Counted from the first letter of the stretch, positions 37,001-47,880 are shown. The stretch: DNA of 64,000 bases from Corbicula japonica (GCA_038501625.1 JAZAYU010000124.1:1116001-1180000), one strand, 5' to 3'. The notes: a model not told the origin generated them from the sequence alone. Translations and numbers: made by a program.

Positions 37001-38530
37001 AGAAACAATCAAAACTGTAATAGCCATTGGTATACGTTAAGTAACAATCAAAACTGTAATACCTCTTGATATACGTAAAGTAATGATCAGAACTGTAATA
37101 GCCATTGATATACGTTAAGTAACAATCAGAACTGTAATAGCCATTTGTATACGTTCAGCAACAATCAGAACTGTAATAGCCATTGATATGCGTTAAGTAA
37201 CAATCAGAACTGTAATAGCCATTGATATACGTTAAGTAGCAATCAAAACTGTAATAGCCATTGATATACGTTAAGTAGCAATCTGAACTGTAACAGACAT
37301 TGATTTACGTTACAAAACTATCAGAACTGTAATAGCCATTGATATACGTTAAAAAACTTTCAGAACTGTAAAAGCAATTGATATACATTGTGAAACTATT
37401 AGAACTGTAATAGCCATTGATATACGATACAAAACTAATAGAACTGTAATAGCCATTGATATATGTTACAAAACTATCAGAACTTTTATAGCCATTGATA
37501 TACGTTACAAAACTATCAGAACTGTAATAGCCCTTCATATACGTTACAAAACTATTATAACTGTAATTGCCATTGATATACGTTAAGTAATAATCAGAAC
37601 TGTAATAGCAATTGATATACGTTAAGTAACAATCAGAACTGTAATAGCCATTCATATACGTTACAAAACTTTCAGAACTGTAATAGCCATTGATATACAT
37701 TACAAAACTATCAAAACTGTAATAGCCATTGATGTACGTTACAAAACTTTCAGAACTGTGATAGCCATTGATATACATTATAAAACTATCAGAACTGTAA
37801 TAGCCCTTGATATACGTTACAAAACTATCATAAATGTATTAGCCATTGATATACGTTACAAAACAATCAGAACTGTATTAGCCATTGATATACGTTACAA
37901 AACTTTCAGAACTGTAATATACATTGATATACGTTACAAAACTATCATAAATGTATTAGCCATTGATATACGTTACAAAACTTTCAGAACTGTAATATAC
38001 ATTGATATACGTTACAAAACTTTCAGAACTGTAATATACATTGATAAACATTACAAAACTATCATAAATGTATTAGCCATTGATATAAGTTACAAAACTA
38101 TCAGAACTGTAATAGCCATTGATATACGTTACAAAACTATCAAAACTGTAACAGCCATTGATATACGTTACAAAACTATCAGAACTGTAATAGCCATTGA
38201 TATACGTTACAAAACTTTCAGAACTGTAACAGCCATTGATATACGTTAAGTAAAAATCAGAACTGTTATAGCCATTGATATATGTTACAAAACTATAAGA
38301 ACTTTGATAGCTTTGATATACGTTACAAAACTTTCAGAGCTGTTATAGCCATTGATATAGGCTACGTAACAATATGATCTGTAATAGTCATTGAAACACT
38401 TTACATATCAATCTGTTGATATACGTTACAAAAGAATCAGAACTTTAATATTCAGTGATATCATTTACAAAACATTAACAACTGTCATAGCCATTGATAT
38501 TTGTTGGATATAATCAGAACTGTCAAAGAT
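31014..38530. repeat. 39-bp-period satellite array, right segment
   Basis: About 190 units of the same satellite. Two monomer types (AAGTAACAATCA and ACAAAACTATCA endings) are intermixed. Units carry substitutions and small indels, and decay toward 38300-38530. On minus the unit reads TGATTGTTACTTAACGTATA then TCAATGGCTATTACAGTTC, ending in a splice-acceptor-like TATTACAG. Minus-strand frames give runs of a 13-residue repeat (YINGYYSSDCYLT or YINGYYSSDSFVT, up to 380 codons at 32720-31578). A plus-strand run (IDIRYKTIRTVIA) is open at 37758-38249. Both follow from the period, and I do not call them genes. Confidence 0.9.
32790..36390. repeat. Higher-order 1,800-bp tandem duplication inside the satellite
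   Basis: Positions 32790-34590 recur at exactly +1,800 (34590-36390) with only a handful of single-base differences. Irregular units such as CCAACGATACATGTATACGG (33690 and 35490) and TAGTTCTTGATTCACG are kept. A partial third copy with more differences lies at about 36545-37350. The identity is far higher than between neighbouring monomers, so this amplification is recent. Confidence 0.85.
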
Positions 38531-38753
38531 GATAGTAAGTTCTACCAAAGAGAAAGGTTTTTCGCAGAACAGTTATAGTTAGCGATACACTAAAGAAATA
38601 GAAATACCATGGCTGACCATATTACTGCAATAATCAATAGTTAACGATCATAACTAATAAACTTATATCATTTTAAAATGTTTGCAAGGTTTTTTGAATC
38701 CGAATAAAGGGCAAGCATGTTAACAGAAATAGTTTCAGTATGGAAACACATAT

Positions 38754-38868
38754 GTCCTTCAGATTCGAATCCTTAGTTATCAACACCAAAGGCGTTGTAT
38801 CCACCACCACCATAGTTTGCTCACATAGACAAAAGCCAGGAAAACAATGATCATTCACTTCAAGAAGA
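38754..38868 (-). pseudogene. Decayed exon 2 of a fourth small-peptide gene
   Basis: On minus, an acceptor-like TTTGCAG is followed by text collinear with exon 2 of copies 1-3. The start ATG is now TTG, codon 3 is a stop (TTG AAG TGA), the second Met and IIxxxLA are kept, a deletion shifts frame within the signal, and ANYGGGGYNAFGVDN is recognisable in another frame. GGATTCGAATCTG matches the end of the exon, and the donor GTAAGT has become ATATGT. No exon 3 is found. On the gene's strand the satellite array begins about 220 bp downstream, where intron 2 should be. Confidence 0.75.
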
Positions 38869-38869
38869 C

Positions 38870-40534
38870 TGCAAATATTAAGGTTTCGAACAAAGTATGG
38901 AGTTGATGCAATATATGTTCAGCTACTCCGGACGTTATAATTGACATTATTTTATCGGCTTGCTACTGCAATAGCTAAATGAGTTCGGAATGCGTAAAAC
39001 TTTGTACGTATAAGTGTTATCAATGTATATCTTGCGTACGTATTTACTTTTTAACAAGAAAGAAAATAAGATAGTCTTAGAATCATCTTAAACTACTTTT
39101 TACATCCAGATCCAAAAACCAGACAACACAGACTATTGTATTAATTGCAAACTTTAGTAATAATGATGATTTATAAAAACATGTATATAAAATTAAAAGA
39201 AATAGGTTAAAGTTTGTTTAACATTGAGATTCCTGGTCCCGTTAATACGTGACAAATGATAACATTGATTGGTTTTCTTTTCATAATTGAATAATTTTTT
39301 TAAAGGGACACACTTTTTGTCAGTTGTTTTGTATGGTGAAATAATACGAAATGTTATTTATCTTTCATTAATTAAATTTGAAAATAACCAAACATTGTCA
39401 TAAAACGAGGTACCTTTACCAAGGTAATTTTAACAAATAACACTTAATAAATTGTTAATGTTTAGGTTAAATGTTTAAATGGTTCAAATTCTGTTGTAGG
39501 GGACAGTCGCGTGATTTTTTTTTAGGAATTCTCTGCTTGTAAACCGAAACAATCCAGTAAAACGTTATTGACAGAACACGATTACATCAACGTGTTTTTG
39601 TGAGACGGAGATGCCTGTAAATCCGAATTGCGGAAGCAGTCATCACATACCCCTTCCACCAGTTGCGAACAGACATATATCTAGTTGGAAAAAATGTCGT
39701 AGACTGGTAAAATTTAATGAATGGCTATCCGATTTGTGGATGTCTCTTAGACAAGTACACAACTAACGCATGCCACTTCCAAATGTAAACCAAAGGTTGT
39801 GCTGCATTTTGTGTTTGATTAGAATGGATGACTGTCGTTTTCTTAAGCATTAAACAATTGAAAGAAGTGACACGTTTATTTAATACAATTAGTCATTGAT
39901 TCAGCCCAAACACGTGTCATAATGAAACTCGTCACGAGTTGAAACCAAAAATGTACACTTTTAGTTATTGACAGTTAAACAGATTTTTGTTGTCAATAAC
40001 TTAAACACTGTTTTATCATTTAGAAGAATTTGATAAACCTGTTAGAACACGTCTGTAAATTCAGGTGGGACAAAAAAGATGTATATTTTGCTGCAAGCTA
40101 ATTAGTTGTTTGAACATCGATTCTGACAACCAAGACACTACCCAAACATGTTCTAATTTTAAAGGATATCCTAAACATGTTAGATCTAATAGCAGTTGGT
40201 TTCATTGTTAAAAGATGAAAAAGAGAACTTTGAAAGAACTTCGAAAGCCACCGAACATGACAAATATAACATATTGTAGGGTCGGTTTCATGGAGACAGT
40301 TCATGGGCAGTAGTGGAAATGCATTTTTCTGCCCACGTCGCCTTGCCCCGGGTTAAATGCAACTCATTAATTACACCGGTAAATATTGTAAAGTTTGATC
40401 CGTCCCAAACGAAAATTTTCATAAACTTTTATTAAAGCTTTCTATCTGATGTTTTCTAACGTCCGCAATTAACATCCCACAATATTTTTAATTGTGTGCA
40501 ATCGAATCTGTTGTGTGTTTAAACAAAAAATAAT
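38870..40534. other. No gene recognised; one repeat near the right end
   Basis: This should contain the 5' part of the decayed fourth gene, but I find no TATA/CCGAGTAAAAG block. At about 40205-40375 is a repeat with GAACTTTGAAAG, CACCGAACATGACAAATAT, TTCATGGGCAGTAGTGGAAA and GCCCCGGGTTAAATGCAACT. It is related to copies near 2293, 43430, 48660 and 62925. Confidence 0.5.
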
Positions 40535-40686
40535 AAGTTTGTTTTACATTTTTATTGTTAAACTTAACAAAACATGCAATAAATAGTCGGAACACATATT
40601 GTAGACCAGTCTGCACAGCGTGTGGCTCAAAGCCGCTATTTTCTTGTCTAAAGCTGGTCGTCTTTTTGTGATGCTTTATACTCCGT
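40535..40686 (-). other. 3' UTR exon and polyA signal of copy 2
   Basis: On minus: CTTACAG then ACGGAGTATAAAGCATCACA, aligned with the terminal exons of copies 1 and 3. AATAAA is at 40556-40551. An in-frame stop appears immediately if read in the phase of exon 2, which supports an untranslated exon. Confidence 0.7.
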
Positions 40687-41188
40687 CTGTAAGCATATAA
40701 AAGCATTCATTCATTGTGCAGTTCAATGAACGAGCACATTGTAAATTTGCAGCAATAATAATAAGTATCTAAATATCAAATTTGATTATCCCTTGATGCA
40801 TATAAAATCAACACTTAACGATAAAAATGAATGAAAAATAAAAACAACACCCATGTTATTAATTTGATTCAGATGATGTTTAAGATGATCACAGAGGAAT
40901 TTAATGTTGTCTGACTAGGCGACGTGTCATGGACTCATCAGACCCCCCCCCCCCCCCGGTCCCCCTTCCTTAAAAATGTACATGTTCGCATTGTGCTTTA
41001 ACGATGACTAGTTTTGTTTTCCGAAGACTTGTCCATACAAAAGAAACATTTACGTTAAAATCCAAACGTTAAGCATTTGCCTCTATGCTTGTTAATGCTT
41101 AATCTATAGTATAAATAATATGTTTAAGAGAATGCAATTTTCCGTGACAAATTTACAAGATGACACATAGTCCGCAACATACCATTCA

Positions 41189-41300
41189 TTAACCGGAAGC
41201 GGAAGCGTTGACAAGGGTGATGGTTCCGCTAGTGCTGGAGGTGTTGTTTCTGTTCAACAAGAGGAGCAGGAATAACAGCGGCAGCAACATCATCAGAACT

Positions 41301-41359
<59 letters not shown>

Positions 41360-41759
41360 TCAGAAATATAGAAACAGAACTGTGAAAGCCAGTGATATAC
41401 GTTACGTGTCAGAAAAAACTGCACTAGCCAGAAATGAATGCCACGAAACAATGAAACTGTAAAATTCTGTTTCATCAGAAAACAAACAACAGAACGAGAA
41501 TACAAATTGATAAACACAGTACTTCAATTAGCAATAAGCAATTTTGATACTGTGGCTTTTAACATCGAGAAGGCGCTTGAACACACGACGTGAAGTTAGT
41601 TATGTGTATAGAAATGATACTAAAGTATCAATACTTACGTCCACCAGATCCGAGTCCTGAGTCCCCACCACCGTACACAGGGTATCCACCATAGTAGTTG
41701 GCTGTAGCCAGACCGAGCACACAGGCCAAAGCAAGGACGGCGATGATCATTGACTTCAT
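41189..41759 (-). CDS. Small secreted Gly/Tyr peptide with one hydrophobic segment, copy 2
   Basis: Exons 41759-41639 and 41298-41189, same phase and lengths (121 and 110 nt) as copy 1, giving 76 residues. The signal peptide is identical; the Gly/Tyr segment has GLGSGG instead of GFGSGG. The tail reads NRNNTSSTSGTITLVNASAS, then a final G and TAA. The 5' UTR exon ends at 42575 (ACACG|GTAGG); the ATG exon begins at 41764 after TTTTCAG. The exon 3 acceptor is fused to a (TTA)n microsatellite (41303-41355), so the polypyrimidine tract is (TTA)n-TTACAG. Intron 2 holds one complete satellite-like monomer at 41384-41412. Intron lengths are 810, 340 and 496 nt. The function is not recognised. Confidence 0.8.
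41303..41355. repeat. (TAA)n microsatellite abutting a splice acceptor
   Basis: About 16 uninterrupted TAA units directly adjoining the CTGT that forms the minus-strand ACAG acceptor of copy 2 exon 3. Copy 3 has an (ATT)n run in the same intron but about 150 bp away. Confidence 0.9.
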
Positions 41760-42084
41760 GGTGACTGAAAACATAGCATTCATATTTAAATTTAGAAAGA
41801 AATCGCACTGTTTTCTGTCTATTTATGAATTTACCGTATGTAATACTTAAAATGCACATCTAGAGCAAATTAATAAAATTTGTACTTTTACCAGCTTTTC
41901 GATTTTGCTTAACTCATTTGATAACAGAGTAACATTTTGTTCCGTAACCCATTTTTCCCTATAAATATACTATTTCAAACAATTTGGTATACCTTGCGGT
42001 ATACTTGGTTTACAGTAGAGTAACTGTATTTTATTAATTTTGTTTTTGATTTTGCAAAAGTAAAGCTCTATAATGATTAGTAGA

Positions 42085-42157
42085 TAGTCACGTGATACTC
42101 TATATATATATATAGTCACGTGATACTCTCTATATATAGTCACGTGATACTCTATAA
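42085..42157. repeat. Three tandem TAGTCACGTGATACTCT units
   Basis: Each unit holds a palindromic CACGTG E-box, separated by (TA)n of different length. It lies in intron 1 of copy 2, about 500 bp downstream of its TATA box. Confidence 0.85.
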
Positions 42158-42574
42158 ATAACCAAGATCATATGGTAGCTGGGAGTGAATTAAATATCGT
42201 CGATGTAAACAATACTCCTCAAGAAAAATGGCGATATAAAGTTTTTAAAACGATATTTGATAAATCATATTTTAAATGAACATGTCAGTCACGTGGTTGT
42301 CAAGTTATCCTTAACGCACTAAACAGTTATATTAATATAATTATATATTCTGCCAAGTTTTCAATCTTTTGTTTTCCATTTACCAGAATTTTTATTTATA
42401 AATCAATGCCTATTATTTTAACTGAAACTGATATTATCTTGTTCACAATTCTGAAAAATTATTTTTTCAAGTACACACAAAAGAACCAGTATAATGGTTC
42501 TTTAAGAAACTGAAAACAAAATCTGAACCAAACTATGTCATGTTTATGTTAATTAGTAAAAGCTTGAGACCTAC

Positions 42575-42715
42575 CGTGTATGAATGTGATCAGTTACTGA
42601 TGACTGGAAAGCAATGTTTTTCGTTTTTTATAAGGGTATCTTTTACTCGGAAATTAAAACCATCCCCGCCCAGATCTGTCAATATTTTAATTCTGACTGT
42701 CAAATAAGTCTGCAT
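42575..42715 (-). promoter_or_regulatory. Promoter and 5' UTR exon of copy 2
   Basis: On minus: GCAGACTTATTTGACAGTCA, then AATATTGACAGATCTGGGCG, TTTCCGAGTAAAAGATACCC, TATAAA at 42632-42627, an exon with CAGTAACTGATCACATTCAT, and a donor at 42574. Order and spacing match copies 1 and 3. Confidence 0.75.
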
Positions 42716-42719
42716 GTTA

Positions 42720-45200
42720 CTGAAATTTGACAGATGATTAAAAACTAGACAGTGATTTAAAATAATTTAACAAATAACATGACATTAACATAACGGAAAA
42801 TTAAAATATTCCCAAAGGGGCCGGGTCGAATATATTTTTATTTAAAGATATCTCAAAGTATTATTTATGGAAATTCAAAGAATGGTGTATTCATTAATAC
42901 ATTTAAAAATAGATAGCAATATAATATATTGAAATAATAAAATTTAAATAAAGCTCAACATAATTAAGATATATTCGAAATATGGCTATGATTTTACACT
43001 GTTGACTGGATCATTTCAAACACTAAGTTTTCAAATAATCGTTCAATATGTCAAATGATTGTTTTGTTATTCTTTTAAAGATAAAAATGTTTATTTTGTT
43101 CTAAGTTTTACATATTAAGAAAGAGTCATCATGACTTCATCTATAGACATATTGGTCACACTACACTAACTTCTCTTGGAAACAGGGAACTGAAAACAGT
43201 CTAACACAATAATAATAACATTTGATTTCCTATCAATTTGGCGTTTTCTTTAAATTTGCAGAAATTTTTGTGAAAACAACATGAACACATGTCTTCAATG
43301 TGAATATTTGAATTCATAATACAACTTCCATTGTCTGCTGTAAATTTACTTGCCGTCAATAGAAAGTTTCCAGTGTTTTCAATAATGGGGTTTTAAAAAC
43401 CAATTTTAGAAAAACAATTTGCAAGTCCGTTTTTTGGGGTCAATATGAGTTGCGATCAACCCGGGGCGGCGTGAACAGTAATATGCATTTCCATTACTGC
43501 TCCAATCTTCTTCGCAGAGTTGTCGTTCCTTACACTAACTTTACACCTCTGCGAAAGGACCAATGTCAAGAATTTTCACCAAACTAATAAGCTTCGTTTT
43601 ATACAGTCAAAACAATGAATTTGAAAGCTTGTGATATAACAAATAACAGATATCATCAAAACCTTTCGGGGAAAGTGCGAGGTTCGTGAAAAATATAACC
43701 TGGTTAAAGCCCTCCCTAAGTGGCTCATTTTATGCCACTAAGCGTTGCGCGTTCCAATGCGGTTACCCCTCATATTTTGTTTTTGTTAAATCTAGCTGAC
43801 AAATCAAGAGCATGGGACCAAATGCATTAAACGATATTTTAAAGCAACACAACACTATTAAAGCCCAAAACTAATATTAAAAGTGCATGCTAATTTTGAT
43901 TCAAAGACCTGTTAAAACACGAACTTAAAGAGCCTGTTGATGCCTGATCGTGAGCTTAAATTGAACCACGAGTAAACTTAGAGTCTACTCTATTTTAAAG
44001 TGTAAATACTAGAGTAAATGTTTTTCTTTTTAAAATAAAAAGATTAAACATTCACACACACATTTGTGTCGCGCGCAATACTAACATCGGACTTAAGAGA
44101 TGTGATGTGTGGTTAGTGTCCTTGTTATATTAAAAAGTATTTTAATCGGTATAAAGCTGTACATTAAACCAGACTAAGAACATGATTCGTTTTCGTTAAT
44201 TTCCAAAATTCACGGTCAGTTTCTAAAAAACGATGTTGAAACAAAACTTTGACATAGCAAAAGGCTTCATTAGAAAAGTCAGTGCCCAAGGTTATAAAAC
44301 TGAGTATGGAAACCAGTCTCAAATCTCAAGCATCTGATCGGCTGAAATGGCGACCAGTCGCCATTTCAGCCAATCAGATGCTTGAGATTTGAGACTGGTT
44401 TCCAATCTCAGCTTTATAACCTTGGAGCCAGTATTTCATCAGTCCCCATATTATCATAATGGTATGTTAATTAGGGTAACATTAATGCTACAAGTCATCC
44501 TCACTATACTTTATTATTCTATTGAAGGGCGATGGGGCTACTAAATTCACACCAATGGATTCTTGAGGTCCGCTTCATAATTCATCTACATTGTATGTAG
44601 CATAAATTCTACTTTTGAGCGTTGCATGCTGTAATATCCAAGGATAATTGCCTTATACCAAGTCACACATGATTAATTTGTTCTTATAAAGTTATTGATG
44701 AATATTATATTCCGTTAACCACAACCTTTTTAACAGTTCATTAAGACTGAATTTTGAGACTTCGTATTTTCAACTTGCAGCCGTAAGATTGAATTTTGAG
44801 ACTTCGTATTTTAAACTTGCAGCCATTAAAGTAAAATAAATATTTTTTCTTTTAAGTTTAATTATTTAAATATTGCGAAAAAAAATTGAGTAGCTTAAGT
44901 AAAAGTGACAAAAAAGTATTTAATATGTTCTTTTTATTCAAATAGGCAGGTAATAGAAAACTTTGTTTTAAAGTTCAAGTCGGATGACCAAATCATGGGT
45001 CCCTAATTTAAATCATATAAATCAAATATTGCTAAACATGTTTGGAAATACATATTATTTTTATTTATTAGAAACACAAAGTTGAATTTCTATAAACACT
45101 GCTTATGAGATGATTTTAGATAAATCCAACCGGCAAATTTTGAGATATTTAAAATTTCCGTTAGGTTGGTGTAATGTTATTTCTTAAATTAATTTTACAT
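42720..45200. other. Shared 3 kb interval between divergent copies 2 and 3
   Basis: No gene is seen. It contains a short interspersed repeat at about 43430-43510 (GAGTTGCGATCAACCCGGGG, AGTAATATGCATTTCCATTA), the palindromic MITE at 44286-44425, and a directly duplicated 47-bp unit at about 44745-44828 (GAATTTTGAGACTTCGTATT). The remainder is AT-rich and unremarkable. Confidence 0.6.
44286..44425. repeat. Palindromic MITE-like element, copy 3
   Basis: Nearly perfect 65-bp arms (CCAAGGTTATAAAACTGAGT, GGAAACCAGTCTCAAATCTC, AAGCATCTGATCGGCTGAAA) meeting at GGCGACCAGTCGCC. It is the best-preserved copy with 46711-46848, indicating recent activity or gene conversion between the arms. Confidence 0.85.
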
Positions 45201-45201
45201 T

Positions 45202-45457
45202 TGGGGCACGCCACGGGAAAAGGTACCTTCGGTCATATTTTGTGACATTTTAGTTGTTACTATATTTAGAATAAAATTACATCTACCTATTATTTTCTGA
45301 TAACTAAAAAATTATTTTGTTACACATTTTTAAAATAAAATTGTATTTTTATTGCGAATTTCATGATTATAATTATTATCGTCTGCTTAACTTTATGACG
45401 TCATTTTAAGGATTCACGTCAACTGTCCGAAGGTACCTTTTCCCGTGACGCGCCCCA
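45202..45457. mobile_element. 256-bp MITE with 31-bp inverted ends, 140 bp upstream of copy 3
   Basis: The left end TGGGGCACGCCACGGGAAAA then GGTACCTTCGG is mirrored at the right (CCGAAGGTACCTTTTCCCGT, GACGCGCCCCA). No ORF. The target duplication is unclear. It stops about 50 bp before the promoter blocks conserved between gene copies. Confidence 0.75.
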
Positions 45458-45504
45458 TTTTAATGTTTTATTCACCATCCAGTTTACAACTGGCTGTCAA
45501 ATTT

Positions 45505-45651
45505 CAGTAGATGAAGACTTATTTGACAGTCAGGAGGTAAAATAGTGACATATCTTGGCGGGAATTATTTTTATTTCCGTCTAAAATGTACGCTTATAAA
45601 ATCGAAAACAAATGTTATCCACTCATCAGTCGTTGATCACAAACACACAAG
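45505..45651 (+). promoter_or_regulatory. Promoter and 5' UTR exon of copy 3
   Basis: GATGAAGACTTATTTGACAG, GTGACATATCTTGGCGGGAA, TTTCCGTCTAAAATGTACGC, TATAAA at 45595-45600, then an exon with CAGTCGTTGATCACAAACAC ending AAG|GTAAGT at 45651. The blocks correspond one to one with copies 1 and 2, though copy 3 has lost the exact AGATCTGGG word. Confidence 0.75.
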
Positions 45652-46384
45652 GTAAGTCTCAAGATTAACTTATGTATTCAAAGGATTTCATTGATTAAAA
45701 GGGTTAACGCTTTTCTGAGGAGTGATTTTAAAACCCTGTGTATTGTTTGTACAGACATTGTTTTTGTTGGATGATCACAACTTAAAGTTTACTTTTTTAC
45801 CTGAATAGATCTTTCAATTTGTCAATATCAGCTTCTGATAAAAAATATTTAAATAATAAATGAAAATTAATTTCAAGTTGTTAAAAATACGAATAGGACA
45901 ATTTTCTCCGGCAATTTTAAGTTAATTTCATATTCGCAAATTAGTTTTAAGAAAAATGAAAGATAGAAAAAATGAAAATCAACATTCAACAAGAATAGTA
46001 AAAATTACGATACTCATAAATAATCAAACATAATTTTAAAATATACAAAAAATACTCAAATGTAAACGAACTTAACGCAATTTAAACACATAGACATAAT
46101 TTGATTGTAGGGAAACAACAAAATAAGCAGTAAGGCAACAAACGTCATAAATATTCGCTCATACATTTACATTGTACCGTATCTCTCTGGAAGCATGAAG
46201 ATGAAGCAAAAAGGGAATGCGAATACATTTAATTTTAAATGTTTAATAAGTTGTATTTCAAACTTACTCTCTCAGTCTAAGACTAGATTTTATTTTACAT
46301 GCGTAAACAGTGAATACGTTCATTGACAGAAATCAGCATGTGATTTTGTAACATTTAATCGTGTCTGCTATGTTTTCAGTCACC

Positions 46385-47029
46385 ATGAAGTCCATGATCA
46401 TCGCCGTCCTTGCTTTGGCCTGTGTGCTCGGTCTGGCTACAGCCAACTACTATGGTGGATACCCCGTGTACGGTGGTGGGGACTCAGGACTCGGATCTGG
46501 TGGACGTAAGTTTTGATACTCTTGTAATATTTCTGGCCATGTGGTCCAAGCTTCTCGATATCTTGACTTAAAGTCACATGACATAGACTACTTAACACTA
46601 ATTAAGTGTAGATATGTGTTGTGTTCTACTAGCGTTGTTTATAGTAACACGCGTTTTTGTTGAATTGAGGATACGTTCATGTATAACATACATATTTGAA
46701 GAACAGATACCAAGGTTATAAAGCTGAGATTGGAAACCAGTATCAAATCTCAAGCATCTGATTGGCTGAAATGGCGATAAGTCGCCATTTCATCCAATCA
46801 GATGCTTAAGATTTAAGACTGGTTTCCATGCTCAGTTTTATAACCTTCGGCACAGTTTCCATATTTCTGATTGTAAACGTGTACCACTGTAACAATATTG
46901 TTGCAGTATTTTGATTATCGCTGACCTTCACTGAACTGGTGTTACATTATTATTATTATTATTATTATTATTATAATTATTTTATAATTATTACTATTAT
47001 TACGATTATTTTATTATTTTATTATTATA

Positions 47030-47088
<59 letters not shown>

Positions 47089-47346
47089 GTGTTATCCCTA
47101 GCTAGTGCATTTTTGATTGTTTTGTATAACCTGATCCTTAAATCTTGGTTGCTATGTAACGTATATCACTGTAACGTACATAAGGGACTACAACAAAAAT
47201 AACACAGCATTATGTGTCTCTCGCTGACTATTACAGTTCTGATGATGTTGCTGCCGCTGCTATTCCTGCTCCTCTTGTTGAACAGAAACAACACCCCCAG
47301 CACTAGCGGAACCATCACACTTGTCAACGCTTCCGCTTCCGGTTAA
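46385..47346 (+). CDS. Small secreted Gly/Tyr peptide with one hydrophobic segment, copy 3
   Basis: Exons 46385-46505 and 47237-47346 (121 and 110 nt, phase 1) encode 76 residues. The first 40 residues are identical to copy 2; the tail is NTPSTSGTITLVNASASG. The 5' UTR exon ends at 45651, the ATG exon begins at 46380 after TTTTCAG, the stop exon ends ATG|GTAAGT at 47356, and the 3' UTR exon begins at 48240. Intron 2 holds a palindromic MITE, an (ATT)n tract and a partial satellite-like piece (TGTAACGTATATCACTG at about 47156). Intron 3 holds a TTAA MITE. The gene is transcribed away from copy 2. Near-identity of copies 2 and 3 suggests recent duplication or conversion. The role is unknown. 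Confidence 0.8.
46711..46848. repeat. Palindromic MITE-like element, copy 4, in intron 2 of copy 3
   Basis: Arms CAAGGTTATAAAGCTGAGAT, GGAAACCAGTATCAAATCTC, AAGCATCTGATTGGCTGAAA, centre GGCGATAAGTCGCC, and the reverse complement ending TTTATAACCTT. It can form a 60-bp hairpin in the pre-mRNA. Confidence 0.85.
46945..47087. repeat. (ATT)n microsatellite in intron 2 of copy 3
   Basis: Interrupted ATT repeats (46945-47034), then about 17 perfect units. It occupies the same intron as the (TAA)n tract of copy 2 and probably descends from the same seed, given the opposite gene orientation. Confidence 0.9.
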
Positions 47347-47443
47347 TTGATGAATGGTAAGTCGAGTGATACGTGTTTACTTGTATTTATTTTTCACGTA
47401 ACATTTCATTCTCTTGACCATCTTCTTTATTATTTTTGATTAA

Positions 47444-47880
47444 GGTAGATGGACACGTTGGTGACGTTAAAAGGGCGAAAATGGACTATATCTTAGATTT
47501 GAAATTTATATCAAAGATAGTTCAAATCACCAAAATCAACGTACTCATTGTCGTTTAGATTAACTTAAACGAAAACAAAGCAAGATTATCCATTTTAATT
47601 ATAATCATTCTGTGAGATTTATATTTTATTGTAATTATGTATATAAAACAACATGAAAAAGTGTTTTTGAATTTGTTTACAAGCCGTTAACGGCAAAAAT
47701 CGCATAAAAATTAGTGACCGCCAGGTGGCGCTTGTTATCCTCTGAAGACGCCATAAACCGACATCAAAAATATAATTTCCAAAAAGTGAATAATCTGAAC
47801 TATCTTTGGTATAAATTTCATTGAAATCTTAGATATAGTCCATTTTCGCCCTTTTAACGTCCCCAACGTGTCCATCTACC
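47444..47880. mobile_element. TTAA-flanked MITE in intron 3 of copy 3
   Basis: The left end GGTAGATGGACACGTTGGTG and about 60 further bases are repeated inverted at the right (CCCAACGTGTCCATCTACC). TTAA is at 47440-47443 and 47881-47884. It is 437 bp with no ORF. The termini differ from those of the TTAA element in copy 1, so this is a different family. Confidence 0.8.

Noticed and set aside
31008..38249. Several long open frames in the satellite as real genes
   Set aside because: A 39-bp period keeps any stop-free frame open on either strand. Frames break at each indel, lack common starts or splice context, and open on both strands.
28034..38530. CRISPR-like regular repeats
   Set aside because: The repeats are head-to-tail with no unique spacers, the repeat itself varies, and the region is in an intron-bearing eukaryotic genome.
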